64,000 bases of DNA from Welwitschia mirabilis (lineage: Eukaryota > Gnetophyta > Gnetopsida > Welwitschiales): contig JBOZIK010000001.1 of NCBI GenBank assembly GCA_051453625.1, positions 100,368,933 to 100,432,932 on the forward strand. Reading direction: 5' to 3'. The notes below the pieces were generated by a model that did no database searches, was not told the DNA's origin, and worked only from the letters and a program-made list of their open reading frames with translations. Of the stretch, positions 43,533 to 55,629 are shown one piece after another. How positions within the stretch are numbered: the stretch's first letter is position 1; the number at the start of each line of letters is the position of its first letter. Made by a program: the position numbers and the translations under genes.

Positions 43533-45194
43533 ACTAATTGGAGATATGAGATGAGATATTTGATTTCATATTAAGAGGAGATAGTGATGTGGTTAATAAC
43601 ACATTCAAGATAACCCTTAATTAGGATTAAGAGGATTTAATTCTAATAAGTAATTTAAACAAGGGCTTCATACTCAATAATGATATGGATGATGCTAGAA
43701 AAATCAAGGTGTAATGCATGTCGAATGATTTGGTTATCATTATTGATAAAGACAATGATGGCTACATCATGTTTATGGTTAGCACCATTGAAATGCATCG
43801 TGAAATGAAACATTTAGAGTTAGAGGCAGAAGGCTTTGAGTCATAAATGATAGTAATAAATTTGAAACAATCATTAGATAAAGAGGTTTCAATAGGTTGG
43901 ATGTTAGAAAAAGGTGCTACTACCAACTCATTTGTAATATATTAGTATCTAACTAACTACTATTCTAAAATTAAAGATAATTCAACTAGTATTATATTCT
44001 CTTATACTAGTCTAGAATGATCATATTTGTTCATACTTAGTGCATGAAAGATGTTCTCTTGATAGATGATATAAAGCTTTAGATCTAAAAGGCAACATTT
44101 ACATTTCTTAAGTGTAAAGATGAGACATAGGCAATACTTTTCCACTTCAAGGTATTTAGTTTTATAAATCATAAGAGTTATACTGACATAGTAGATTAGA
44201 AGATCTATGATGTCATCATGAGCTTGACAAAGCAATGTGCTTAAAGATCTTTCTGTCTTTGGCTAAATAAATATGAAAGAGTTTATTATGCTTTAAATGA
44301 GGTAGTATTAGTAATGTGATACAATATTTTTTACTATCATTTAGGGATTTTTGATAATCCTAGTCCCATTTAAACTATCTATTTTAGTGTTACATATATG
44401 AAAATGTTTTGCATTAAGCTGAGAGACTAGATATGATGTGAAAATGATTTGCATTGAGCTAATAGATTAGATGTGAAACCATNNNNNNNNNNNNNNNNNN
44501 NNNNNNNNNNNNNNNNNNNNNNNNNNNNNNNNNNNNNNNNNNNNNNNNNNNNNNNNNNNNNNNNNNNNNNNNNNNNNNNNNNTTTTCATTGAGCTAATAG
44601 ATTAGATGTGAAACCATGAATAGACTATTATTGATATTAAAGTCCTTTGAGTTCCTTAAGTGATGATGATGATAGTTCTATGATAGATTTAACCTTATCT
44701 AGATCTACATAAATACCATTTTTAAATATAATCAATCTAAGTATCTTATCCACAATAACCCTAAATATGCATTTGTTAGGATTGAAGTGGAGATCATACT
44801 GGAGATCATGCTATAAGTAATGTTGTAATACTACTTAAAAATGGTTATGGTGATGAGTGGCTATCTTTAGCCTAATGTGATATTACCTAAATAATCATTA
44901 ATAAAAGAATTAATAAGGTCACTAAAATGTAGTTTATAGGATGTTGATATGTTACCCTTACATTGTTAAAGTGAAAAGACATCAAAGTAAAGTAAATGTG
45001 CTCCAATGTGTCATACAACTAGTTTTTAATTAATCTTCTAGGTTTATTCTAATCTGATTATAATTGAGAATCTATCTATGAATGACATTAGCTCCTGTCC
45101 TGTTGTGGAATTAACTAATTGATTACTATTTATTAAATGAAAATCATATTTAAATGTTATATAATTAAGATCTATGGAGTTGATTTAAGTTTTA
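43533..45194 (-). pseudogene. Element T, piece 2: Tat/Ogre-type RT and RNase H, broken
   Basis: On the minus strand, reading from 45194 down: LVNSTTGQELMSFID at about 45060-45110 (RT palm, Tat wording 'LVDSTAGHELLSFMDG'), then an FHFNNVRVTYQH segment near 44950-44980, where RTs have MPFGLKNAGATYQ. The RT C-terminus at 44640-44790 reads FNPNKCIFRVIVDKILRLII, then SLKELKGL, which is specific to the Tat/Ogre group. RNase H sits in the minus open frame 44002-44235 with IYYVSITLMIYKTKYLEVEK and YCLCLIFTLKKCKCCLLDLK. A 100-N gap (44483-44582) lies inside. Its left end meets A1 and its right end meets A2. Confidence 0.75.
44452..44617 (+). repeat. 31-bp identical repeat flanking a 100-N gap
   Basis: Positions 44452-44482 and 44587-44617 are identical and lie at the gap edges, apart from four bases on the right. 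An older, imperfect tandem copy sits just upstream (44400-44445). Confidence 0.85.
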
Positions 45195-45199
45195 ATTAC
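45195..45199 (+). repeat. Target-site duplication ATTAC, left copy (A2)
   Basis: ATTAC precedes the A2 LTR start TGATGACATT. It is found again at 59598-59602. Confidence 0.75.
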
Positions 45200-46382
45200 T
45201 GATGACATTAAAAATTGATATTCAGACCAAGTATATTTAATCAATTTAGCTTAGATGAAGATATTATAGTTGTTTTATTATAAAATTATGTCATCAACCC
45301 TTTTTAATATAATTGCTAAACTTATGTACTTTTCCATAATAATTTCAAGTTAAATGCTGCATTTTAAATGACATACTGAAATCTGAAGAAAAGCTATTTA
45401 AAGATGCTAGTATCATTATCTAGGTCATTGATGTTGTCAGCCCTATGGAGTAGAATGCATCAGAAGTTACGATTTGAAGTCATTGTGAGAAAGCAATTAA
45501 TTTTTACTTATGGGGTTAGGTAGATATAACATCAAACTTTTGCAAATCATGTAGTGATAAAAGTGTTAAACTTCTTAAAAATCCTAAATTTTAAAAACCT
45601 AAGTGAGAAATCTTAATCCTATTTTTCCCCCATAAAAAGGGTCAAATTTCCTCATTTATAATAATCTTTAACTAGAAAAATAGTTAGAACCCTTAGAACT
45701 TCAACCATCAATATGACTTTCTAAGTTTCTTCTTTGGGAATAGGCTAGCTTCGAGGCTAGCTTTGAGGAGTCTGTATTAGTCTTAACTTCTTTGATTAAT
45801 GTAATGTCATTTCTATTTTTATGAAATAATAGTTATTCATTCTTAATTTTGAGTTAAGATTAATCTCATATTTTTAATTCTTAAGTAAGACTATATAATT
45901 AATTTATTTTATTATTAGGTGAGTTCTTAAGTTTAATTTTGCTTATAGTTATTTCATTTGATGGATCTTAAGCATATTAGTTCTTACTTCTCATGCTTAT
46001 GAATGACTATGAAGGACTAAATTAACTAAGGAATTCAACACTTATTTGCTAAATGAGATTATATCATCATGACATAAGCCATAATAACTTAATAATTTAA
46101 GCCTTGTTGCAAAAATTCAGAGGATATCATTGGAGTAAAAGCTTATTGTTAGACAATTCCAGCTATACCTTTGGAGTTAGTTCATTTTCGTACTTCTGCA
46201 TTCAAGTTCAACTCATTATAATCCCAATTTTTAGTTTTGCTTTGAATCCTTGTAAGTTAAGAAAATTTTGAGCTATCTCTATTAAGTCTTCTACCTTGAT
46301 TTATTGCTAAGGTAAAAATGTCATAAAGACTCTATTGAAATGAGGGTCCTAGTTTATAAATTGTAAAAGCTAGACCTGAATA
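45200..46382 (+). repeat. 5' LTR of Athila element A2
   Basis: It runs from TGATGACATT to CTGAATA, about 1.18 kb. It matches the A1 LTRs and the A2 3' LTR (58313-59597). A CATAAAAAGG box at 45631-45640 is at the TATA position. Confidence 0.85.
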
Positions 46383-46385
46383 GGT

Positions 46386-46406
46386 TTTTAGTGTCATTGC
46401 CAAGGG
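46386..46406 (+). promoter_or_regulatory. Primer-binding site of A2
   Basis: TTTTAGTGTCATTGCCAAGGG, in the same place as the A1 PBS. It is a decayed TTTTGGCGCCATTGCC-type site. Confidence 0.65.
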
Positions 46407-46860
46407 TAATGGCATAGTAGCTTTATAGAATATGCACAATATTTTCTTTCTTGAAATTTTTAGTTCATATTTTTAGTTTTTTAGCACTTTTAGTGGTTGG
46501 TACTAATCCCTTTTAGTGATACCCAACTTGGCTTACTTTCTTTTGAGTTTTTGTTTTATTTCCACACTTTTCAATGATGGGTACTAGTTGATTTTTTGTG
46601 CTCTTACAACTGGTTTGTTTCTAAGTTTTATTTGGTTTTTACTCTAACTTGAATATCATTTTTATATTAGATCTTTTTTATTTGTAGGTTTAATGTGTTT
46701 TCTACAAGTTTGTGACCTAGAATAAGGCTTGAAAATTGAAATGATAAAAACGATATAAGACTTACCTTTTTGTTTTATTTTTATTTTTGTAATTTTTTAC
46801 TACAATATTTACTTTCTATTTGACTTAAATACAACCTTAAGTAATTACATTTGACTTAAA
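46407..46860 (+). other. A2 leader region, no gene seen
   Basis: Untranslated leader that matches the A1 leader (13693-14150) in parts, for example TTAGCACTTTTAGTGGTTGG against TTAGCGCTTTCAGTGATCAC. Confidence 0.55.
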
Positions 46861-47640
46861 TACATAAAGATACCTTTATGTTTTTTTCAACCTTCTGGTA
46901 TGCATAGATCATATCCTTATAAAAGGAATTGTGAATTTGGACCTTTCACCATCCCTCATCATCCTCATTCCCTGTCACCTCATTAATACCCTTTATCCTC
47001 TAATCCTTATCCTTCATTTTCCTATGAATACCCTTCATCTTTTGACCAATACTCTCCATCTTCTTACCTTAACAACCCTTTTTAGATTTCTTGGAAGATA
47101 CCCTATAGATATTCCTAGAAGATACTACTTAAATATCTTCTAAAATGAAACAATATTCTTTAAATTTCTTAGAGGACCACCTACAAATATTTTTGAAAAA
47201 CATAACTGAAATTCTTAATACCCCTCTCATCCCTTCTTGATTCAACCAATGTGAGTTAGATGATACATCTATGGAAGATACCTAAGCTATATTATCTAAC
47301 AGTGACTAGAGTTTGAGAAATCACATGAGGAGGAGTCACTTAACCAACCTAAGAATGAAGAACTTCCCACACTCCATGAACCTAATCTTATAAGTCTCAT
47401 AAACCTTAAAAGGATTAATGATAATCAATTTGATAAAGCACAAATCATACCCTTTAGAAGTGAGAAAGAAACCAATGTTAGAAGCAATGAGGACCTAGAG
47501 GATAATTACATATTGAAGGATGAGTATCCACGTGAGAAGAGTCCTACAATTAAGGAGAGTTATACACCTAAGGATGAGTAAATAAGTGACACTAGTGAGA
47601 AGGAGAACATAAAAGGAGAACCTTTTTTTAGTTACAACCA
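46861..47640 (+). pseudogene. gag: A2 gag-derived region, broken
   Basis: The part at 46880-47090 encodes a Pro/Tyr/Ser-rich stretch (for example NPYPSFSYEYPSSFDQYSPS), as in gag tails. A charged frame without stops runs through about 47343-47585 (NDNQFDKAQIIPFRSEKETN, then KDEYPREKSPTIKESYTPK) until TAA. I see no zinc knuckle or capsid core, so the N-terminal gag is probably deleted or too decayed to see. Confidence 0.5.
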
Positions 47641-48520
47641 TTATGACATGAGTAATCATAGAAGAAGAAATCCTCTAGAAATATTTATGAGGAGAATAAC
47701 ATTAACAAAGAACCCATATATGATCCATCATACATAGAAAACTTGTCTTCTCCTCAACAACTTCATGAACAAAATGATTTTATCTCATCATTGTCTCTTG
47801 AGTAAGATTCAAATGTTAACATACAAGAAAAACCTTTCATTTATCCACACCCACTTTTTAAGGATATTACTCATGAATCTTCTAATCAAAACTTATTGTA
47901 CCTAATGCTTGACAATCCACCTTCATCTTTATCTTAGAATAATGTCTTACATAATTTGTTAAAAAAGTATAAATAAGCTAAAGGATGGACTCTTTAAGGC
48001 TTTACATACATAGATTTTATCGCTTACATGAATGGTGTCCTTTCTAATTTCATAAAATCATGTGTGAAGATCTACATGAGTAAACCCTTGATTTAGGATA
48101 CCTCATCTAACTAGATCCAATACATTCTTAATTCAACTAGCCTTTACTATCTTGATCCTCGTTTCATGCATTACTCTAGAAAATCCCACAGAGAGAAATT
48201 TTTTCATTTAGTTATATAATTCTAAATTATATTTTTATTTTAAATTAAACTTAGAATGGAGAGATCCAAGTGTAATCAAACAAATTTACCTAATGATGTA
48301 TCTCTCATGGAAACACCCGAGCTTTACCATCTTTATAATCATCTTGCTAAGCCATTTCCTATAGGTAATCCATCATAGAATAAAACATCGCTGTCTTAAA
48401 CCATATTATCCACCTCTTCCAACATGGTACTACCTCATAAGGCTCACTAGTCATCCACTTCTTCCATTCATTTACAAGTTCATAAGACTTAATAATCCTA
48501 GTTGATGGTCCTTAAAAAAT
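47641..48520 (+). pseudogene. A2 pol remnant: pre-RT signature joined to integrase end, RT and RNase H missing
   Basis: At 47978-47995 the frame reads AKGWTL, which is the A1 signature AIGWTL found just before RT. Only about 450 bases further (48440-48510) the sequence already matches the integrase C-terminus and the following 'LMVLKK' segment that in A1 lies at 19650-19720. In A1 the two points are about 2.5 kb apart. RT, RNase H and the integrase core are therefore absent in A2, making it a non-autonomous deletion derivative. Confidence 0.6.
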
Positions 48521-48965
48521 AAATCACTAATAAGTGATCATTGTGTTAGTACAAGTTTAGGTAGAATGTAAGTATGCTTGTATTATTTAAAAAAAGGTTA
48601 TGCTCATTTTTTATTTATCTTTATAAGATAAGTCTTACTTGAGATCTCTAATTTTCAAAAATATGGTTGTAAAAGATGAATTCTACCTTTATGCTATGCT
48701 TTTTATTTTCAAGCATTTTATGGGAATAAGATATTTATTAATTAGGCTAATGAGTCAATGACCTCTCTTATGTGCATTAAAAAAATAATAAATATGAGAA
48801 ATAGAATCAAAACAAAATATAATATCTCTTCTTAGAAGAACATTTTATTATGATTAAATTATTGGATTTAGTTAACAACATCGAGGCTATGGATGCTCAT
48901 TGGTAATGCAACTCTAATGAACTACTTATGATGTAATCAATTACATAAGGACTATAGATGATCAT
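48521..48965 (+). other. A2 3' non-coding region, left part
   Basis: It aligns with A1 19720-20120 (AGTTTAGGTAGAATGTAAG; GGGAATAAGATATTTATTAA; AACAACATCGAGGCTATGGA). It is interrupted at 48965 by L1 and resumes at 56853. Confidence 0.7.
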
Positions 48966-50186
48966 TGTTGCAATGTCAATTTGAATTTATTTAATGTGAT
49001 ACTTTAAGTAATTTTGCTACATTTATATAGGTTTAGATGCAATTATGATGATTATTGAGAGTCAATGGAATAATCATGGAAACACGTAATTCTTAGCATA
49101 TTTGAAGGCATTTCAAGCATATTATAATACTTGGCATTTTGAGAAGAAGATTAATGATGTAAGAGGTTTATTGCCCTTAGCTAAAATCTTTAGTAAGCTT
49201 GTCATCCCTTTAGTCATCCAAATGATAATCAGGAAGATAATGGACTGATATGGATACTAGACTGTGGAGCTAACTGCAAGCCTAGAAGCTGATGACTTGT
49301 CTATTATTATGGGGCATTGTTCCTAGTATCATTTGGATGATAGGAAGGATGACAATTATTTTATATAAATGAAATTGAATTAGTTTTGTAATGGAGTCAT
49401 CCATCTTATCTAGGTTATTAGGTTTGCTTCTCTGACTTCTAGGGTTTCATTTTGAAAACCCCTAATGTAAAATTATAAATACCTCTCTTATCCTCATTTC
49501 CATTTCGTATTTTATACTAGATATTCTTATGATGAGAGATTGAAGAATAGAAAGTTTATCCCATGCTACAAAGAGAAGCTTTCCTTAGTGTTGGGCTATG
49601 TATGCTCCATTGAGGTGCTGCTACTTTGTTTGTAAGTGGAAGTTATTTGTGATTAATATAAAAATACCTTTTCACTTCTATTATATGAACCTTCCTCATG
49701 GTTTAAGTTGATTATGATTTTGTGACATCTTCATAATTAATCTAGATCATGAGGGTAACCTCTGTTAAGATTAACATTATTACTTCAAATTTGCATTCAT
49801 TTAATATTCCAAAATTGCATATTCTATTAGATGTATCTTATAGCTTATGTTGGTTAAGTGATTATTTCCCTAATTAATCTAAGTTATAAGGACTGATCTT
49901 GATAATAGAAAGATCGGTAGTCAAATAGATTCATCATTCATTACTTTTACATTTTATCATCATTCATTATTACATTGCATTTGCATTATTTTTATTTTCA
50001 TTTAATAAAAGGAAAAAGATAAAATACTTTATAGAAATCAATTCTGTAACTTCTAGCCTAGTATCTTCAACAAATTATGACAATCAAGTTAACTCCAATC
50101 TATACTAGTATGTTTTTTTCTACAAGTATATGTGATTACAGGGTTTGCTTAAGGACTTAAAGATTGCACAAATTCACACCACAACA
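48966..50186 (+). repeat. 5' LTR of element L1
   Basis: It begins TGTTGCAATGTC and ends CCACAACA, about 1.22 kb. It aligns end to end with 55630-56852 and, inverted, with 36205-37289. It contains AATACTTGGCATTTTGAGAA and AAGATTAATGATGTA close to the start, and a TATA box at 49474. Confidence 0.85.
49474..49481 (+). promoter_or_regulatory. TATA box of the L1 5' LTR
   Basis: TATAAATA followed by CCTCTCTTATCC. In the 3' LTR the same place reads TGTAAATA, one substitution away. Confidence 0.5.
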
Positions 50187-50681
50187 TTTTGATAGATGAT
50201 GGTCACTATTAAGATAAGTATCTCAGACTTCATTTTAAGTTATTTATTTGAAATAGTATTGTATTTTTATTCTAGTTTTTATATGTTTATTTTTCTACAA
50301 TTTTTCATTTTGATAGCATTAACAGGACCTACCATCCTTTCTTCTCCTCATGACCAAGTGATAATGGTCTGCATTATATATCTTTTTCTTACTTTAGTAA
50401 TAAAATTTTATATTTTTTGATAGTATAATAAAGTTGACCTCATCCTTTTTATCATCCACACAACTAAGTAAATGACTGTCTATAGTTTTGCTTTTGTTTT
50501 TGATTTTTCCACAATTTTTTTTTTATTCTTTGTAAATAAGTATTGGTCATCCTCTATATCATTTAGATGACATCCTAGATGACATTTTTACCCATCTTCT
50601 AAGTGATTAAGAATCCAAAAAATTTTGTGAAAACATGAAATATCAGAAGGAATAGAGCTTGATCTTTACTTTATACTTATC
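50187..50681 (+). other. L1 leader region
   Basis: TTTTGATAGATGATGG directly after the LTR may be a decayed PBS of the TTTTGGCGCC type. The rest is T-rich with no gene. Two CATYTAGATGAC-like palindromes lie at about 50564-50585. The open frame 50196-50420 is a hydrophobic product of T-rich DNA and not convincing. Confidence 0.4.
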
Positions 50682-51247
50682 NNNNNNNNNNNNNNNNNNN
50701 NNNNNNNNNNNNNNNNNNNNNNNNNNNNNNNNNNNNNNNNNNNNNNNNNNNNNNNNNNNNNNNNNNNNNNNNNNNNNNNNNNNNNNNNNNNNNNNNNNNN
50801 NNNNNNNNNNNNNNNNNNNNNNNNNNNNNNNNNNNNNNNNNNNNNNNNNNNNNNNNNNNNNNNNNNNNNNNNNNNNNNNNNNNNNNNNNNNNNNNNNNNN
50901 NNNNNNNNNNNNNNNNNNNNNNNNNNNNNNNNNNNNNNNNNNNNNNNNNNNNNNNNNNNNNNNNNNNNNNNNNNNNNNNNNNNNNNNNNNNNNNNNNNNN
51001 NNNNNNNNNNNNNNNNNNNNNNNNNNNNNNNNNNNNNNNNNNNNNNNNNNNNNNNNNNNNNNNNNNNNNNNNNNNNNNNNNNNNNNNNNNNNNNNNNNNN
51101 NNNNNNNNNNNNNNNNNNNNNNNNNNNNNNNNNNNNNNNNNNNNNNNNNNNNNNNNNNNNNNNNNNNNNNNNNNNNNNNNNNNNNNNNNNNNNNNNNNNN
51201 NNNNNNNNNNNNNNNNNNNNNNNNNNNNNNNNNNNNNNNNNNNNNNN

Positions 51248-51622
51248 TCTGAGGAAAATGGTAAGAAAAAACTTTAAGAAATTTTTACAAAAAGAGGGAG
51301 AACAACATAAAATAATGTGAATAATAGGAATTGGGCCCTTCTTATTTTCAACCATCTTGTTTTCCCCCCTCTTATTTTCAAACTTCATATAGAAATGATG
51401 ATGAAAATTTTCAACATTTTAGGAGTTCAACCTCATTTAGAAAAGCATCCTATAATCCTTTTAGTCAATACCATCCATCTCCCATGAATTACTATGAAGA
51501 AGATCCACCTCCTATAAGCTACTATGAGGAATAAAATGATTCAATCAAAGATATGATTAATGAAATGAAGAAGAGGCAAGAAGATACTAATAAGAACCTA
51601 AAAAATTTGATTGAGATCTTTA
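51248..51622 (+). pseudogene. L1 gag-like fragment between two gaps
   Basis: The open frame 51331-51534 encodes a Pro/Tyr/Ser/Phe-rich segment (FSQYHPSPMNYYEEDPPPIS). After a stop, 51553-51622 continues in another frame with a charged helix (INEMKKRQEDTNKNLKNLIE). This composition matches the gag-tail-plus-coil region of Athila-type elements and the A2 region at 46900-47090. Gaps lie on both sides (50682-51247 and 51623-51746), so most of the ORF may be hidden. Confidence 0.5.
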
Positions 51623-51746
51623 NNNNNNNNNNNNNNNNNNNNNNNNNNNNNNNNNNNNNNNNNNNNNNNNNNNNNNNNNNNNNNNNNNNNNNNNNNNNNN
51701 NNNNNNNNNNNNNNNNNNNNNNNNNNNNNNNNNNNNNNNNNNNNNN

Positions 51747-52700
51747 ATAGAAGATGAATTTTTAGATCAGACTTGAACATCTCAATCATTAGGAGATGAC
51801 CAAAAGGGAGATAATAATGACTTAACTTAATTTTTCAATAGTCACGATGATGATGATTATTTATTAGATGATAATATTGAGGTATTAGATTATATCCATG
51901 CCATTTATTTACTACTAGAAAATATAGATGATAAATCCATTCATGAAGAATTTGAAAACTTTTGAATCTATGATGAAGATGATTCTCACATCTCTCTTAA
52001 TGGCTTTTTTAATAAGTCCAATAACTTAGAAAATGAGAGTAATACTCAACAAGAGAAGGTAGATATAGTAAAAAACAATGATGAATAAAGTGAAAAAACA
52101 ATTTAATAAATAATGATGAAGAAAACAATGAAAAATTGAACACAATGAGGGATCCATAGAGATTTAGTTAAACTTATTAGAGGATAGACTTGTTAATTTT
52201 ATGCATATTTCTCCATCCCTTCCACTTGAACTTTCATGTACAACTACAAATCACATCCTTACTTCTACTTCTAATTCTATTTCCATCTTATCTTATGATC
52301 TTGATAATGATAAACTTTCTCCATCTCTTCAATTTGAACCTCCATATAATTTTCAAAGTTGCATTCCTTTCCTTGACTTTCATGAAATTTATAAATTTGA
52401 AGAGTCTATTCCTAATATCTCTTAATCTCTTCCTCTTAAAAAACCATGTGATACTTAAAATAATGTATTTTTATTTTCTACCAAGTTTACTTTATTTTGT
52501 AACTTTCATGATTGCTCTTTTGAAAAGTATGATTTGGAATATCTTGAAATTTTAAATTAGGATAAACCTTATTTTATTGATGATAATCCTTACTTAGTAA
52601 TAAATCCTAAGAAGCTTCTTAATCTCATTAAACACTCTATAAAGCCCTTAAAAACTTCTTGGAATCATTCCTTGAGTCATGCCTTGAATGAATTATATAA
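51747..52700 (+). pseudogene. L1 acidic, decayed ORF remnant
   Basis: After the gap the plus strand is rich in GAT and GAA codons (Asp/Glu/Asn-rich, about 51830-52130). The open frame 52201-52425 (ISPSLPLELSCTTTNHILTS, and onwards to LQFEPPYNFQSC) follows. It resembles the acidic linker regions between gag and pol in Athila elements. No protease, RT or integrase motif follows, so this appears to be the end of the coding part. Confidence 0.4.
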
Positions 52701-55629
52701 TACTACTCATGCTTTATGATATTTCAATAAGATATTATTCGTCAATGGAATTTATCTCTTGTTCATCTCTTATTTGAATCCTTAAATTTGTGCTGTCAAC
52801 ATTTTATCATTTTATTCTCCTTTCCTTTAATTTATTTTACTTCAAAATGATTGTAAACCTTTTATCTTTTATCAATTGGTTTCTATTTTATTTGGTCCTT
52901 ATTTTTCTGAAAAGTATAATACCTAAGTGCACCTTTTACATAACTAGTTAACTTCTTAATGGTTAGGTCCTTATATTCTAAAAAGTGTATATTCTAGAGG
53001 CTCAGTTAACATATCCAACTTGGACACTTGGAAAATTCATAAGTCATAGATAAAAGGATAAAAATCATTGAGATACTTATTAAACCTTGAACATGGTAGA
53101 AGCCCTTGTCTTAGATTTTTTTTACCTCCTACCATTGTCTAAATTCTTAGTCAATTTTTTTATAAACATCATGATATCACTTGAACATCTTGAACTTGAC
53201 TAATGTTTTACTTTATGAAGTAACCATGATTAGTAAATCTTCCACTTGTGCATTTCAAAGTACTAAGATTAGATTCATCCAATCTTAAGATAATTATATG
53301 TTTATGACTTTCATTTAGAAGGGACATGTCTTGGTTCTTTTATCATCTCTCAATGGTGTGAGTCTTTAATTGTTTTGGTGTTCTTCATTATTTTTCATCT
53401 CATTACTTCACCCTTGTCCTTAAAAGTACTTGGTTATGTGAAATTTATTTCTTTACTTCTATATAAAAGAAAAGAAAATAAAAGAAAAGAAAATAGAAAT
53501 TAAAAATAACCATGATATTTCACATCTGAGATAAACAAATGGTTACTACGTTGTCCTCACAAATGCATTGGGGCAAATTCTTCTACTAGAGGAATTTGAT
53601 AATGTGATATGGTAGATATGGAAAGTTCATTTGGAATTTAGTTGGCTATGCTATATGGGTCCTTACTTGTCTAATATTGGTTGCACTCCCCTTATCATGA
53701 AAATAATTATCACTTAGAGGCTACAGAATCAGTGATGTTCTTGGTGTCATTAGAGCTATTGCTTATTTTCTAGACTTATTTTGCATATAGTACTTTTACA
53801 TGGTCATTCTATTTTTTTGGATTTTGGTGTTGTTTTATGATGTGAGCAAGTGATTTCATTTCTGAGCAATTTTAGTCTTATCATTGATTGATTGAACACA
53901 TTACATATACTTGACATCATCATAATCATTGCCTATTAGAGTGATGCTTTCTAAAGTTTTTGTTTATGTTATGTTATACATCATTAATTAGAAGACTTTA
54001 TGATTTCTACTGAGGGATTTTAATAGGTTAGAATTTTGGATAGGTAAACAATCTTCTTCATGTTTCTAATTGTCTATTTTTATTATGATTTCCTTAGTTG
54101 TTTTGTTTGGTATTTCAAAGTCATTTCTATACTTTTTTAGCGTAATAATTACGACTTAATCATTCAATAGTTTTCTAGTTGTTTTTTTCTTTTCACACAC
54201 TAGTTTTTATCCATAAGGATAATTTTTCTCTAGAACTTTGATTAATGTATTTCTTTCATTCATGTTGATGCTATTTCCATTTCTTTTTTTTATTTTTTTA
54301 TTACATCCACTTACAAATATTAGATTCTTATTGAGTTTGAGCATATTTTAGGATTTTCTTAGATTGATTTTCTCTTCTTGATGCATTATCATTATTCTAT
54401 TTAACATCTTTTCTCTTGTTTTAAGTTCTTCCTACTTTTCACTCCTTTACCATGATGTTTTTGATATTGATTCTTAGCTTTTATCCATCTTTTAGACTTT
54501 ATGATAACTTTATAAGGCTTTATTATTAATATTATTGATTATCTGATCCTACTTAGACATCACTGTTTTTTTCTAATCCTTTTTTTTCTTAGTGTCATCT
54601 CATGTTTAATGTCTCGACAATGATATGGATGACACTACTCATTGTAGCTTATTATAATATGAGACATATTATTTCTCTTGTAAGGGGAAGTAAGATATAT
54701 TTCTAAGAAATATTTGAGATATTTGAGCAAAAATTTTATTTATGAGGGTTATTTTAAGATTTCATGATACATATATGTGATGCACTGGTTGATGTATGCT
54801 TTCATATTACTTGTATAATTGGCATCATGGACATTATTTAGCAGGCCATAGTAATCTAATTACAAAACCTTCTTACAGGCTTAATCTAAGATACCCAAGA
54901 AACCATGGACAAGGGGAGTAATATTGTGATTATTTTATTTACCCCTTATAAGATTATATTTAAAACCCACTAATTGATTTATATACATCATTTTGAGTTA
55001 TCACTATTTCTATTAGATATATACATTATCATTTTCTGAATTATCATTGTTATATCTTATGATGATTATTGTGTATGACATTCAATTTTTATCTTTTGAT
55101 GTGTTAANNNNNNNNNNNNNNNNNNNNNNNNNNNNNNNNNNNNNNNNNNNNNNNNNNNNNNNNNNNNNNNNNNNNNNNNNNNNNNNNNNNNNNNNNNNNN
55201 NNNNNNNAATTAGATATATACATTATCATTTTCTGAATTAACATTGTTATATCTTATGATTATTATTGTGTATGACATTCAATTTTTATCTTTTGATGTA
55301 TTAAAAGTTTTTAAGTGGAGGGATAATAAATATTTTAGTACTTGGATTTTTTTTAATAATCGTGTTCACAGGTACTTAGCTCTAATTTTGATTTTGTAAT
55401 TCTATCACCCAAATTATCATCTAGATGACAGAAAGGATGACAGGTCCATTATGCATCCTACATAGGTATTATGTTAGTTAATTAATTTTTGATATTTTAT
55501 TCCATAGGGTAAATATTTCTGAACCCAATTTATATTTCTCTAGTTATTAGTTATCTTGGTCAAATTGTGTAATTTATAATCGATCGCTTACTTTGTCAGG
55601 AACTGACAAGGCTAAGTGAGGGGCTATAT
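52701..55629 (+). other. L1 long non-coding interior and polypurine tract
   Basis: About 2.9 kb of T-rich DNA without recognisable protein domains in any frame, as in large non-autonomous LTR elements. An A/G simple repeat (AAAAGAAAATAAAAGAAAAG) lies at about 53466-53490. The stretch GGCTAAGTGAGGGGCTATA (55610-55628) just before the 3' LTR is the polypurine tract. A 100-N gap lies at 55108-55207. Confidence 0.55.
55012..55304 (+). repeat. 96-bp near-identical repeat flanking a 100-N gap
   Basis: 55012-55107 and 55209-55304 differ at about three positions. Both copies touch the gap, so the same sequence was probably placed twice. Confidence 0.85.

Noticed and set aside
52190-52555. 121-codon Leu/Ile/Phe-rich frame in L1
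   Set aside because: It overlaps the more protein-like frame 52201-52425 and is hydrophobic simply from T-rich codons.
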